Origin: Afipia sp.
Lineage (GTDB): Bacteria > Pseudomonadota > Alphaproteobacteria > Rhizobiales > Xanthobacteraceae
Reading direction: 5' to 3'
NCBI GenBank assembly: GCA_017308575.1
Contig: JAFKEQ010000006.1
Coordinates: 67,001 to 131,000 of the forward strand
Length of the DNA stretch: 64,000 bases
The translations under genes and the position numbers were made by a program. A model generated the notes under the pieces. The model was not told the origin of the DNA. It did no database searches and worked only from the letters and a program-made list of their open reading frames with translations. Position 1 is the first letter of the stretch. Each line of letters begins with the position of its first letter. Below, piece after piece: positions 41,498-50,078 of this stretch.

Positions 41498-42763
41498 TCA
41501 GGCATGGATGCGCACGGGCAGGACCTCATAGCCCTTGACGAAGCTCGAATAGATGCGCGTCGGCTCGGCCACGACCTCGATATTGTCGAAGCGCTTGAGG
41601 ATTTCTTCCCAGATGATCTTGAGCTGAAGCTCGGCCAGCCGCATGCCGACGCAGCGGTGGATGCCGAAGCCGAACGACATGTGGGTGCGCGGCCGGGCGC
41701 GGTCGATGATGAAACTGTCCGGATTCTCGATCATCTCGCCGTCGCGGTTGCCCGAGACGTACCACATCACGACGCGGTCGCCCTTTTTGATGGTCTTGCC
41801 GCCGAGTTCGGTGTCTTGAAGGGCGGTGCGGCGCATATGCGCCAGCGGCGTCTGCCAGCGGATCACCTCGGGCACGAAGCTGTCGATCAGGCCATGGTTG
41901 GCGCGCAGCTTGTCGTATTGGTCCGGGTTCTCGTTCAGCGCCAGCACCGAACCGCTCATCGAGTTGCGGGTGGTGTCGTTGCCGCCGACGATCAGCAGGA
42001 TCAGGTTGCCGAGCAGTTCGGCGCGATCCATGGTGCGCATGGCCTCGCTGTGCGCCATCATTGAAATCAGGTCGTCGCCGGGGTTCTTGACGCGCTCGTT
42101 CCACAGCCGGATGAAATAGTCGGCGCATTCGCCGAGTTCGCGCAGCCGCTGCTCCTCGCTCTCGTAGATTCCGCTCTTGGGCAGCGCGGTGGAAAGGTCC
42201 GACCAGCGCGTCAGCATGCGCCGGTCTTCCCACGGAAAGTCGAACAGCGTCGCCAGCATCTGCGTCGTCAGTTCGATGGAAACGCGGTCCACCCAGTTGA
42301 AGGTCTCGTTGCGCGGCAGGTTGTCGAGAATTTCGGCGGAGCGCGCGCGGATCAGCACGGCGAGACGGTCGAGATGCGCGGGCGTGAACATCGGCTGCAC
42401 GGTCTTGCGCTGTGGGCCGTGCTTCGGCTCGTCCATCGCGATGAAGCTCGGCCAGTTGTAGTTCTCGCCGACGTCGCGCAGGGTAATGCCGCCGTATTTG
42501 ACGTCGGATGAGAAGATCGCCGCGTTGGTATCGACATGCATGATGTCGTTGTAGCGGGTCACCGACCAGTAATCGCCGACCGGACAGGTGGTGCAGTAAT
42601 GCACCGGCTCTTCCTTGCGCAGCCGCTCGAAGTAGGGCCACAGCGTATCGCTGCGGAAAAGCTCGGGCGCGCCGGGATGAAATTCCGCGAGCGGCATGGA
42701 ATAGGCGCGCTCGCGCGCCGCGCGCTGGCGCTCGTCGCGGGTGCTGTTGATGGTTCCGTGCAC
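41498..42763 (-). CDS. cytochrome P450, CYP153-type (alkane/fatty-acid terminal hydroxylase)
   Basis: A soluble P450 of 421 residues from GTG 42763, preceded by GGGAGG at the right distance; the longer frame to 42949 has no signal. The I-helix has GGNDTTRNSM, the K-helix ExxR is EVIRW, and the heme loop is FGFGIHRCVG with the axial Cys. QTPLAHMRRTAL and MWYVSGNRD are hallmarks of CYP153, which hydroxylates the end carbon of medium-chain alkanes or similar compounds. CYP153 genes usually have a ferredoxin and reductase next to them; none are here, so electrons must come from elsewhere. It is divergent from the chemoreceptor gene. Confidence 0.85.
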   Translation of the reverse strand: MHGTINSTRDERQRAARERAYSMPLAEFHPGAPELFRSDTLWPYFERLRKEEPVHYCTTCPVGDYWSVTRYNDIMHVDTNAAIFSSDVKYGGITLRDVGENYNWPSFIAMDEPKHGPQRKTVQPMFTPAHLDRLAVLIRARSAEILDNLPRNETFNWVDRVSIELTTQMLATLFDFPWEDRRMLTRWSDLSTALPKSGIYESEEQRLRELGECADYFIRLWNERVKNPGDDLISMMAHSEAMRTMDRAELLGNLILLIVGGNDTTRNSMSGSVLALNENPDQYDKLRANHGLIDSFVPEVIRWQTPLAHMRRTALQDTELGGKTIKKGDRVVMWYVSGNRDGEMIENPDSFIIDRARPRTHMSFGFGIHRCVGMRLAELQLKIIWEEILKRFDNIEVVAEPTRIYSSFVKGYEVLPVRIHA

Positions 42764-42991
42764 GGCCAGTCCTCCCGTCGGCGGGTTAAACCCCGTCTCG
42801 CTGTCCTGAATTACACAGCGTCGGCGGGGCATCGGCAAGGCACTCGCCTGAAATACACGCGAAGATTGTACTTTAGCTGGAGGTGACGGATTGTGGTTCC
42901 AATACGGAGAACTACCAACATCAAATACTCGTAAAAGTTGTTTAACCAATCGGGTGTAACTTCAATGCGGGCGGGTTGAGGGGGCATAGAA

Positions 42992-44473
42992 ATGCACGTC
43001 TTCAGGAAGTCGCAGGAGCTTCGGGCCAAGCTGGACGCACTCGGAAAGTCCCAGGCCATCATCGAGTTCAATCTTGATGGCTCCATCATCACCGCCAATC
43101 CGAACTTCCTGAACGCCATGGGCTACCAGCTGGATGAAATCCAGGGCAAGCACCACAGCATGTTCGTGGACCCGGAATATCGGGACGGCGCCGAGTACCG
43201 CAGCTTCTGGGAGGCTCTGCGCCGCGGGGAGTATCAGTCCCGCGAATTCCCGCGGATCGCCAAGGGCGGCCGGCAAATCTGGATTCAGGCCTCCTATAAT
43301 CCGCTGATGGATCGCGGCGGAAAGCCATTCAAGATCGTCAAGTTCGCGACCGACATCACCGCCCAGAAGCTGACCAACGCCGACTATGAAGGGCAGATCA
43401 CCGCCATCCGCAAATCGCAGGCCGTGATCGAGTTCAATCTCGACGGCACTGTCATCACAGCGAACGAGAATTTCCTGAAGACCCTCGGTTATTCGCTGGA
43501 TGAGATCCAGGGCAAGCATCACAGCATGTTTGTCGAGCCGGACTACCGGCATAGCGCCGAGTATCGCGCGTTCTGGGATGGGCTGCGCCGGGGCGAGTAT
43601 CAGGCGGCCGAATACAAGCGTGTCGCCAAGGGCGGCCGGCCGGTCTGGATTCAGGCCTCCTACAATCCGATCCGCGGCGCGGACGGCAAGTTCATGAAAG
43701 TGGTCAAGTTCGCCACCGATACGACGGCTCAGGCCGAGGACCGCATTCGCCGCGGCGAATTGCAGAAGACCATCGATATCGATCTCGGTCAGATCACCGA
43801 TGCGGTCACCGCAACGTCCGAACGGGTGTCGAGCGCCGCCGGCGCATCGACGCAGACATCGTCCAACATGCAGGCGGTGGCGTCGGGCGCCGAGGAGCTT
43901 GCCGCATCGGTGAGCGAAATCAGCCGTCAGGCCTCCGATGCACTGACGATCTCGACGCAGGCCGTCCAGCAGGCCAACGAGACCAGCACGATCGTCTCGG
44001 GGCTCGCAATCGCCGCGCAGAAAATCGGCGACGTGGTCAAGCTCATCAACAACATCGCCGAACAGACCAACCTGCTGGCGCTCAATGCGACCATCGAGGC
44101 CGCGCGCGCCGGTGAGGCGGGCAGGGGTTTCGCGGTGGTCGCGTCGGAAGTCAAAAGCCTCGCCACCCAGACCGCCAAGGCGACCGACGAAATCAGCGCG
44201 CAGATCGCCGAGGTTCAGGGCACCACCGGCAGCGCCGTCACGGTCATCGAGGACATCACGCAGACAATCTCCCGCATCAACGAAATTTCGGCGGCGATCG
44301 CGGCCTCGGTCGAGGAGCAGGCGTCGGTGACGCAAAGCATCTCGTCCAATATGCAGGTGGCGGCCAAGGGCGTGGCGGACATCGACGCCAACATGAACGA
44401 CATCGCCGAGGCGACGCGGTCCGTCGACGCCTCGACCCGCAAGGTGCGGGAAGCCTCGCGGGCGCTGGTCTGA
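42992..44473 (+). CDS. soluble methyl-accepting chemotaxis protein with two PAS domains
   Basis: A 493-residue chemoreceptor without membrane helices, so it is cytoplasmic. Two PAS domains (about residues 15-120 and 135-242) are strikingly alike (SQAIIEFNLDGS and SQAVIEFNLDGT; DEIQGKHHSMFV in both), a recent tandem duplication. The C-terminal half is the coiled-coil signalling domain with the conserved tip QTNLLALNATIEAARAGEAG. PAS domains often hold heme or flavin, so it may sense oxygen or redox state. GAGGGGG precedes the start. It would signal to CheA, and the nearest che operon is at 56-62 kb. Confidence 0.9.
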   Translation: MHVFRKSQELRAKLDALGKSQAIIEFNLDGSIITANPNFLNAMGYQLDEIQGKHHSMFVDPEYRDGAEYRSFWEALRRGEYQSREFPRIAKGGRQIWIQASYNPLMDRGGKPFKIVKFATDITAQKLTNADYEGQITAIRKSQAVIEFNLDGTVITANENFLKTLGYSLDEIQGKHHSMFVEPDYRHSAEYRAFWDGLRRGEYQAAEYKRVAKGGRPVWIQASYNPIRGADGKFMKVVKFATDTTAQAEDRIRRGELQKTIDIDLGQITDAVTATSERVSSAAGASTQTSSNMQAVASGAEELAASVSEISRQASDALTISTQAVQQANETSTIVSGLAIAAQKIGDVVKLINNIAEQTNLLALNATIEAARAGEAGRGFAVVASEVKSLATQTAKATDEISAQIAEVQGTTGSAVTVIEDITQTISRINEISAAIAASVEEQASVTQSISSNMQVAAKGVADIDANMNDIAEATRSVDASTRKVREASRALV

Positions 44474-44882
44474 TGGACTTTGAAAAAATTTCGTGCCCCG
44501 GACGCGGTGCGGCATGTAATGCCGCTCCGCAGATCCGGGGCCGCCCCAAACACCAGAGTTCGTAGCGGTCCCGGCTCTGCGCAGCAGCGTGAAGAACGCT
44601 GCAGCGCGTCCGGAACACGATTCAACGAGACGGATAATGCTTTAACGCAACTCCGCTCCGGGATTTTCCCGTCCCCAAGGTCGACACGCGAAATGTCGGG
44701 TGCAAGACATTTCGCCCGCACGTTTTATGGCCATCTGGGACATCGGATGGCGAAGCTGGCAGCGGCTGTCACGCCGCGCCGGTTCGGTCCGGCGCTCTGC
44801 CCCTTCTCTCCGCAATCGGCCCGTGGCATTGTCCGGGCAAACAGAACGGCGCGTCATAATCCGCGCCTCCGGGAGAGATTTG
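44474..44882. other. gene-less stretch containing repeat A copy 3
   Basis: About 409 bp between the chemoreceptor and isovaleryl-CoA dehydrogenase genes. The first part (44493-44618) is repeat A. The rest has no credible gene: the long frame running through it lacks a ribosome-binding site and is a shadow. The last 40 bases are the leader of the dehydrogenase, with GGGAGA before the start. Confidence 0.6.
44493..44618. repeat. dispersed double-hairpin repeat A, copy 3
   Basis: Starts GTGCCCCGGACGCGGTGC and ends GCGTCCGGAACAC, with the same arm order as copies 1 and 2. Substitutions on one arm are often matched on the other, which points to selection for the hairpin shape. Confidence 0.8.
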
Positions 44883-46055
44883 ATGATTCCGAACGCGACC
44901 AATTCCTTCAATTTCGATCTCGGCGAAACCGCCGATGCGATCCGCGACACCGTTCGCGATTTCTCGCAGAACGAGATCGCGCCGCGTGCCGAGGAGATCG
45001 ACAAGAGCAACCAGTTCCCGCGCGACCTGTGGCCGAAGCTGGGCGAGGTCGGTCTGCTCGGTATGACGGTCGAAGAGGAATATGGCGGCGCAGGGCTCGG
45101 CTATCTCGAGCATTGCATCGCGATGGAGGAGATTTCGCGCGCGTCCGCATCGGTGGGCCTGTCCTATGGCGCGCATTCCAATCTTTGCGTCAACCAGATC
45201 CGCCGCAACGGCAACGATGCGCAGAAGCGGAAATATCTGCCGAAACTGATTTCCGGCGAGCATGTCGGCGCGCTGGCGATGTCTGAACCGGGCGCGGGCT
45301 CCGACGTGGTGTCGATGACCACGCGCGCCGAGAAGAAGGGCGACCGCTACGTCATCAACGGCTCGAAGATGTGGATCACCAACGGTCCGATCGCCGAGAC
45401 GCTGGTGGTCTATGCCAAGACCGATCCGTCGGCGGGGCCGCGCGGCATGACCGCGTTCCTGATCGAAAAGGGCATGAAGGGTTTTTCGACGGCGCAGAAG
45501 CTCGACAAGCTCGGCATGCGCGGCTCGGATACCGGCGAACTGGTGTTCGAGAATTGCGAAGTGCCGGAGGAAAACGTGCTCGGCCATGTCGGGCGCGGTG
45601 TCAACGTGCTGATGAGTGGCCTCGATTACGAGCGCGCCGTGCTGGCGGCGGGGCCGCTCGGCATCATGCAGGCGTGCATGGATGCGGTGATCCCGTATGT
45701 CCATGAGCGCAAGCAGTTCGGCCAGTCGATCGGCACCTTCCAGCTGGTGCAGGGCAAGGTCGCCGACATGTACGTCGCGATGAATGCCTCGCGCGCCTAT
45801 GTCTATGCGGTGGCGAAGGCCTGCGACCGCGGCGAGACCACGCGCGAGGATGCCGCCGGCGCGATCCTTTACGCGGCGGAGCGCGCCACCCAGTGCGCGC
45901 TGGATGCGATCCAGCTTCTCGGCGGCAACGGTTATATCAACGATTATCCGACCGGCCGCCTGCTGCGCGACGCCAAGCTCTACGAGATCGGCGCGGGCAC
46001 CAGCGAAATCCGCCGCATGCTGATCGGCCGCGAACTGTTTGACAAGACGGCGTAG
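44883..46055 (+). CDS. ivd: isovaleryl-CoA dehydrogenase
   Basis: A 390-residue FAD enzyme that converts isovaleryl-CoA to 3-methylcrotonyl-CoA in leucine breakdown. The catalytic base sits in GLDYERAVLAAGPLG, the position used only by isovaleryl-CoA dehydrogenases. YGAHSNLCVNQIRRNGN and the C-terminal QLLGGNGYINDYPTGRLLRDAKLYEIGAGTSEIRR-type region (seen in parts) agree. ATG 44883 was chosen over an upstream extension of 61 residues that overlaps repeat A. The usual partners of leucine breakdown (methylcrotonyl-CoA carboxylase) are not adjacent here. Confidence 0.9.
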   Translation: MIPNATNSFNFDLGETADAIRDTVRDFSQNEIAPRAEEIDKSNQFPRDLWPKLGEVGLLGMTVEEEYGGAGLGYLEHCIAMEEISRASASVGLSYGAHSNLCVNQIRRNGNDAQKRKYLPKLISGEHVGALAMSEPGAGSDVVSMTTRAEKKGDRYVINGSKMWITNGPIAETLVVYAKTDPSAGPRGMTAFLIEKGMKGFSTAQKLDKLGMRGSDTGELVFENCEVPEENVLGHVGRGVNVLMSGLDYERAVLAAGPLGIMQACMDAVIPYVHERKQFGQSIGTFQLVQGKVADMYVAMNASRAYVYAVAKACDRGETTREDAAGAILYAAERATQCALDAIQLLGGNGYINDYPTGRLLRDAKLYEIGAGTSEIRRMLIGRELFDKTA

Positions 46056-46071
46056 GGCGCTGCTTTCTTGT

Positions 46072-46153
46072 CGTCATTGCGAGCGAAGCGAAGCAATCCA
46101 CTCTTAAGAGGAAAAGTTGGATTGCTTCGTCGCTAGTGCTCCTCGCAATGACG
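46072..46153. repeat. dispersed palindromic repeat B, copy 2
   Basis: CGTCATTGCGAGCGAAGCGAAGCAATCCA (in two parts) and TTGGATTGCTTCG...CTCGCAATGACG form a long inverted repeat, matching 33395-33473 with the outer arms almost identical. It lies between the convergent ivd and DUF2927 genes. Confidence 0.85.
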
Positions 46154-46203
46154 GAGCGGATGGTGGTGCCTGCAAGGCAGCATTAATTAGACGTCTCTGC
46201 GAT

Positions 46204-47019
46204 CTAATTCGGCAGGTTGTTCACCTTCGCGACCCAGGCGCGCACGTCCGGCAGGATGGCGACCAACACGCCGCGCACCTCATCGACCGTCATCCCGGCC
46301 TTGATGCGCGGGTCGTAAAGAATGTTCAGGATGTACTGGTCGTAGATGTCGAAGAAACCCATCGACACCTGATCGTTGAACATCGTCCACGGCACCATAT
46401 CCGTGTCGTTGATCGGACCGAGCGACTGCAGCAGTTCTTCATAGGCGCAGTCGTAGAAGACGAAGTCGCCGTTATCGATGGTGAGGATCACGTCCGAACG
46501 CTGAATCTCGTAATTGTCGTTCTTGCGGAATCCCGACAGGCATTGGGGATCGAGCGAGTCGCGAATTTCGCTGGCTTTCTCCGCGCCGTAGAATGATGCG
46601 ATGGTTTTCTGAAGATCGCGGTCGTGCACCAGCGTGACCACGGCGTTGGCGTCGTCGCGCTTGTCCGCGATTGCGATGTCGAGATGCTGCACCCGTGCGG
46701 CAATGTCCCTGACGATCTTGCCGAGCTGCACCTGCCGGCTGGTCCGGTTCGGCCCATCGACGAAGATGCGCACGGGCATGTGGTATTTGCGGATGCGGTC
46801 GACCCGTCCGGCGAGATGGTATTCCGCGCCGAAGGCCGTCTTCATGAAGCCTTCGATGATCTCGCTGTCGGTGAAGGTCCTCTTCTCGCTTTTTTTGCGG
46901 GCGCTGACGGCGGCGGGCTCGGCCAGTGCGGGCGAAAATACCGCAAGCCCGAGCGCGATGCAGCCGAGCAGCGCTCCGATCCGGGGCGCGTGCCGCCATC
47001 CTGTGCGAGATGCTGTCAT
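46204..47019 (-). CDS. DUF2927 family exported protein
   Basis: A 271-residue protein from ATG 47019 with a signal peptide (IGALLGCIALGLAVFSPALA). The mature protein contains the DUF2927 domain: EIIEGFMKTAFGAEYH near the start, the strand RVDRIRKYHMPVRIFVDG, and QCLSGFRKNDNYEIQRS and WTMFNDQVSMGFFD late. The fold has metal-protease-like features in relatives, but the function is unknown. A start at 47058 is possible but adds 13 poor residues before the signal peptide. It is probably periplasmic. Confidence 0.78.
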   Translation of the reverse strand: MTASRTGWRHAPRIGALLGCIALGLAVFSPALAEPAAVSARKKSEKRTFTDSEIIEGFMKTAFGAEYHLAGRVDRIRKYHMPVRIFVDGPNRTSRQVQLGKIVRDIAARVQHLDIAIADKRDDANAVVTLVHDRDLQKTIASFYGAEKASEIRDSLDPQCLSGFRKNDNYEIQRSDVILTIDNGDFVFYDCAYEELLQSLGPINDTDMVPWTMFNDQVSMGFFDIYDQYILNILYDPRIKAGMTVDEVRGVLVAILPDVRAWVAKVNNLPN

Positions 47020-47089
47020 GATACGTCCAGAGCTACCCGCGGCATCCGCCGCGTGCAAGGGAACCGGCGGTCGGCCACGAAAAAATGAA

Positions 47090-47125
47090 AAGGCCGGCCC
47101 GGCATTGTGCCATTGGACCGGCCTT
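47090..47125 (-). terminator. terminator hairpin downstream of the L,D-transpeptidase gene
   Basis: AAGGCCGG (47090-47097) pairs with CCGGCCTT (47118-47125); the loop is 20 bases. On the minus strand the stem is followed by TTTCATTTTT. It separates the transpeptidase gene from DUF2927. Confidence 0.65.
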
Positions 47126-47166
47126 CGCGATGTGTCGAGGCGCGCACGCCTCGCTATCCGTGTCTG

Positions 47167-47218
47167 AAAACCTCATCCTGAGGAGGCGCGTAGCGCCGTC
47201 TCGAAGGATCGAGGACTT
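47167..47218. repeat. rhizobial palindromic repeat (type D)
   Basis: AACCTCATCCTGAGGAGGCG...CGTCTCGAAGGATCGAGGAC has inner inverted repeats (CCTCATCCTGAGG; GGCGCGTAGCGCC). This matches the common CCTCATGGTGAGGAGC-type repeat of alphaproteobacteria. Only one copy is in the window. Confidence 0.6.
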
Positions 47219-47231
47219 TTCAAGCAGTCTT

Positions 47232-47846
47232 TCAGTTCTTGACGATGACCGTCGCGCCGACCTGCACGCGGTTGTAGAGGTCGATGACGTCGTCGTTCAC
47301 CATCCGGAAGCAGCCGGACGAAACGGCCTGTCCAATCGTCTCGGGCTCGTTGGAGCCGTGGATGCGATAGAGCGTCGAGCCGAGATACATGGCGCGGGCG
47401 CCGAGCGGATTTTCCGGGCCGCCTTCCATGAAGCGCGGCAGGTCCGGGCGGCGGCGCAGCATCTGCGCGGGCGGCGTCCATGACGGCCATTCCTTCTTCG
47501 CCGTGATGCGGTGGACGCCACCCCAGCGGAACCCGTCCCGACCGACGCCGATGCCATAGCGGATGGCCTGGCCGTTGCCGGTGACGAGGTAGAGGCGGCG
47601 CTCGCGGGTATCGACCACGATGGTTCCGGGCGCATAGTTGCTCTGGAAACTGACCACAGTCCGCGGGACCGGTCCGGGTCCGGGGCTCACGCCATTGCCG
47701 AAACCGCGGAAGAAGTTCGCGAACGGCGAGTCATCGACGACGTAGTCCTGTTGAGGCTGTCTTGGCGCGCGTTCCCGCGCGGCGGCAGGGAGCGACGCGG
47801 TGCCCCACATCGCCAGAGCTAACAGGACCGAAAGCAGACGCAGCAT
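47232..47846 (-). CDS. L,D-transpeptidase (YkuD family)
   Basis: A 204-residue exported protein from ATG 47846, with AAGGGGGT upstream; the longer frame lacks a start signal. The signal peptide runs MLRLLSVLLALAM... to about residue 24. The YkuD catalytic motif is complete: HGSNEPETIG, then SSGCFRMVNDD with the active Cys. It makes 3-3 cross-links in peptidoglycan or attaches lipoproteins to it. The N-terminal GNGVSPGPGPVPRT is a flexible linker. It has its own terminator, so it is a single-gene unit. Confidence 0.9.
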   Translation of the reverse strand: MLRLLSVLLALAMWGTASLPAAARERAPRQPQQDYVVDDSPFANFFRGFGNGVSPGPGPVPRTVVSFQSNYAPGTIVVDTRERRLYLVTGNGQAIRYGIGVGRDGFRWGGVHRITAKKEWPSWTPPAQMLRRRPDLPRFMEGGPENPLGARAMYLGSTLYRIHGSNEPETIGQAVSSGCFRMVNDDVIDLYNRVQVGATVIVKN

Positions 47847-48095
47847 TTGACCCCCTTGGGTGATGGTTGGACGATCCGGCAACTCCGCAGCGCAGCGGGG
47901 CCATAACCTGACAGGCCACAATCCGCCCGATTTCGCAACCCACGGCCATGTGATGGGCATGATTTCACCGCTGAAGCAGCAAAAACGCCACCGTCTGCAT
48001 TCCGGCATAGGCCGGTCGCGGCAGGGCCCTTTGACGAACAGTTCCAAGGATGGTTGATCTAGGCGGTAAGAAGAATCTCAAGCGGGAGTGAAAGA

Positions 48096-49643
48096 ATGAA
48101 CGGTGCGGAAAGCCTAGTGCGGACATTGGTCGCAGGCGATGTGAATGTCTGCTTCACCAATCCGGGTACGTCGGAAATGCACTTCGTGGCTGCGCTCGAC
48201 CGTGTCGAGGGCATGCGCTGCGTGCTCGGCCTGTTTGAAGGAGTCGTGACAGGCGCCGCCGACGGATATTACCGGATGCTCGAAAAGCCCGCCTCCACGC
48301 TGCTGCATCTCGGCCCCGGTCTCGCGAACGGCCTCGCCAATCTTCACAACGCGAAGAAGGCGCATTCCGGCATCGTCAACATCGTCGGGCAGCATGCCAC
48401 CTATCATATCGAATACAACGCGCCGCTGACCTCCGACATCGAGGGCCTCGCGCGTCCAATGTCGGCATGGGTGCGCACCTCGCCGGATGCGAAGTCCGTC
48501 GCGCGCGACGGCGCGGCCGCCATCGCCGCCGCCCGCAGCCATCCGGGCCAGATCGCGACGCTGATCCTGCCCGCCGACACCGCCTGGAACGAGGCGGACG
48601 GCATCGCGCAGGTGCCCGCGGATTCCCAGCGCGTCAGCTACTCGCCGCAGGCCGTGGATGAAGCCGCGCGCGTTCTGCATGGTGACGCCGAGCACACTTT
48701 GCTGCTGCTGACCGGCAAGGGATTGACCGAGGAAGGTCTGGCGCTGGCGCAGCGGATCGCCAGCAAGACCGGCTGCAAGGTGATGGGCCAGACCTACAAT
48801 CCGCGCATGGCGCGCGGGCGCGGCCGCTTCTCCATCGACCGCATTCCCTATGTGATCGAGCAGGCATTGCCGATTTTGAAGAATTTCCGCCACATCGTTC
48901 TGGTGGAGACCAACGATCCGGTCGGGTTCTTCGCCTATCCGAACAAGCCGAGCCTGCTGAAGCCGGAAGGCTGCGAGGTGCATCGCATGACCGCGGCGGG
49001 CGAGAATTCCGTCGGCGCGCTCCAGGCGCTGGCCGATGCAGTCGGCGCCAAGGCGTCCGACGTGCAGCCGCAGAAGCTGGCCGAACTCGTGAAGCCGACC
49101 GGCGCGCTGAACCATGCCTCGATCGCGCAGGCCATCGCGGCGGCGATTCCGGAAAACGGCATCGTCATCGATGAATCGATCACCACCGGACGCGGATTCT
49201 TTCCGCCGACGGCCGGCGCCGCGCCGCATGACTGGCTGCAGAACATGGGCGGCTCGATCGGCTTTTCGCCGCCGGTCGCAACCGGTGCGGCGGTCGCGTG
49301 TCCCGATCGCAAGGTGATGTGCCTCGTCGGCGACGGCAGCGCGATGTACACGCTTCAGTCGCTGTGGACGCAGGCGCGCGAGAGTCTCGATGTCACCACC
49401 GTCGTGTTCTCCAACCGCAACTACCAGATCCTCAAGGGTGAGTTCGCCGGCGTCGGCGCCGGTGAGCCGGGCCGCAAGGCGGTGGAAATGCTCAGCCTCG
49501 ACAATCCGACGCTCGACTGGGTGTCGCTTGCGAAGGGCATGGGCGTGTCCGGCCGCGCGGTCCACACCGCCGAGGATTTCTACACCGAACTGTCGGACAG
49601 CGTTCGCGAGAAGGGACCGCGTCTGATCGAAGTCGTCATGTAA
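48096..49643 (+). CDS. ThDP-dependent enzyme of the acetolactate synthase family
   Basis: A 515-residue thiamine-diphosphate enzyme. The catalytic Glu is in LGLFEGVVTGAADGYYRM near residue 52, and the ThDP/Mg motif GDGSAMYTLQSL with its distant Asn (FSNRNYQIL) is near 415. The shape is like the large subunit of acetolactate synthase, but a short length and the absence of a small-subunit gene make a 2-oxo acid decarboxylase or related ligase possible. It is not linked to ilv genes here. GGGAGTGA precedes ATG 48096. Confidence 0.8.
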   Translation: MNGAESLVRTLVAGDVNVCFTNPGTSEMHFVAALDRVEGMRCVLGLFEGVVTGAADGYYRMLEKPASTLLHLGPGLANGLANLHNAKKAHSGIVNIVGQHATYHIEYNAPLTSDIEGLARPMSAWVRTSPDAKSVARDGAAAIAAARSHPGQIATLILPADTAWNEADGIAQVPADSQRVSYSPQAVDEAARVLHGDAEHTLLLLTGKGLTEEGLALAQRIASKTGCKVMGQTYNPRMARGRGRFSIDRIPYVIEQALPILKNFRHIVLVETNDPVGFFAYPNKPSLLKPEGCEVHRMTAAGENSVGALQALADAVGAKASDVQPQKLAELVKPTGALNHASIAQAIAAAIPENGIVIDESITTGRGFFPPTAGAAPHDWLQNMGGSIGFSPPVATGAAVACPDRKVMCLVGDGSAMYTLQSLWTQARESLDVTTVVFSNRNYQILKGEFAGVGAGEPGRKAVEMLSLDNPTLDWVSLAKGMGVSGRAVHTAEDFYTELSDSVREKGPRLIEVVM

Positions 49644-49710
49644 TGCATTGGGGAACCGGGCGAATGCCTGCGGCGTTGATACCGCAGGTATATTCGCAAG
49701 GTTTCCCGAC

Positions 49711-49929
49711 ATGACGATTTTTCAGGGCTCGTCGTTCAGCCCCGACGTGATTGCCGCCATGACGCAGGCGTTCGAGGAGGCGGTCGAGACCCTGCCATTT
49801 CCGGTGGGGTCGGCCCGCGTGCAGGGGCTTGCGAAGAACATTGTCGAGCTTGCCGCGCAGGGCGAACGCGACCCCGAGCGGATGAAGCTGCTTGCGCTGC
49901 TGGCGCTGAAAACGGCGCGGGCGGACTGA
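49711..49929 (+). CDS. conserved small protein of unknown function
   Basis: A 72-residue protein from ATG 49711; the upstream TTG at 49648 lies in a poor region. The sequence TIFQGSSFSPDVIAAMTQAF followed by FPVGSARVQGLAKNIVELAA and RDPERMKLLALLAL is amphipathic and mostly helical, and resembles small conserved hypothetical proteins of Bradyrhizobium relatives. No function is known. It follows the ThDP enzyme gene after 67 bp and may be co-transcribed. Confidence 0.65.
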   Translation: MTIFQGSSFSPDVIAAMTQAFEEAVETLPFPVGSARVQGLAKNIVELAAQGERDPERMKLLALLALKTARAD

Positions 49930-50078
49930 CCCGGACATCGGGCGCGCCGCGCCGCGCCGGTAATATAACCATGTTGAATTAAGTCTTCAGCAGTGTGTTG
50001 GCGCTAGGTTATCTGTGCTCCCAACGCGCGCTCGGCCCTGCGGCCATCCTGTGCAAGAACTGCAATGAGGACAATCGA

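Noticed and set aside
42962..44515. 517-residue minus-strand frame opposite the chemoreceptor
   Set aside because: It repeats itself because the two PAS domains do, and has no start signal.
46072..46153. possible CRISPR-like repeat
   Set aside because: It is one palindrome, not an array of direct repeats with spacers; the other copy is 13 kb away.
48114..49712. 532-residue minus-strand frame opposite the ThDP enzyme gene
   Set aside because: Antisense shadow with no recognisable motif.
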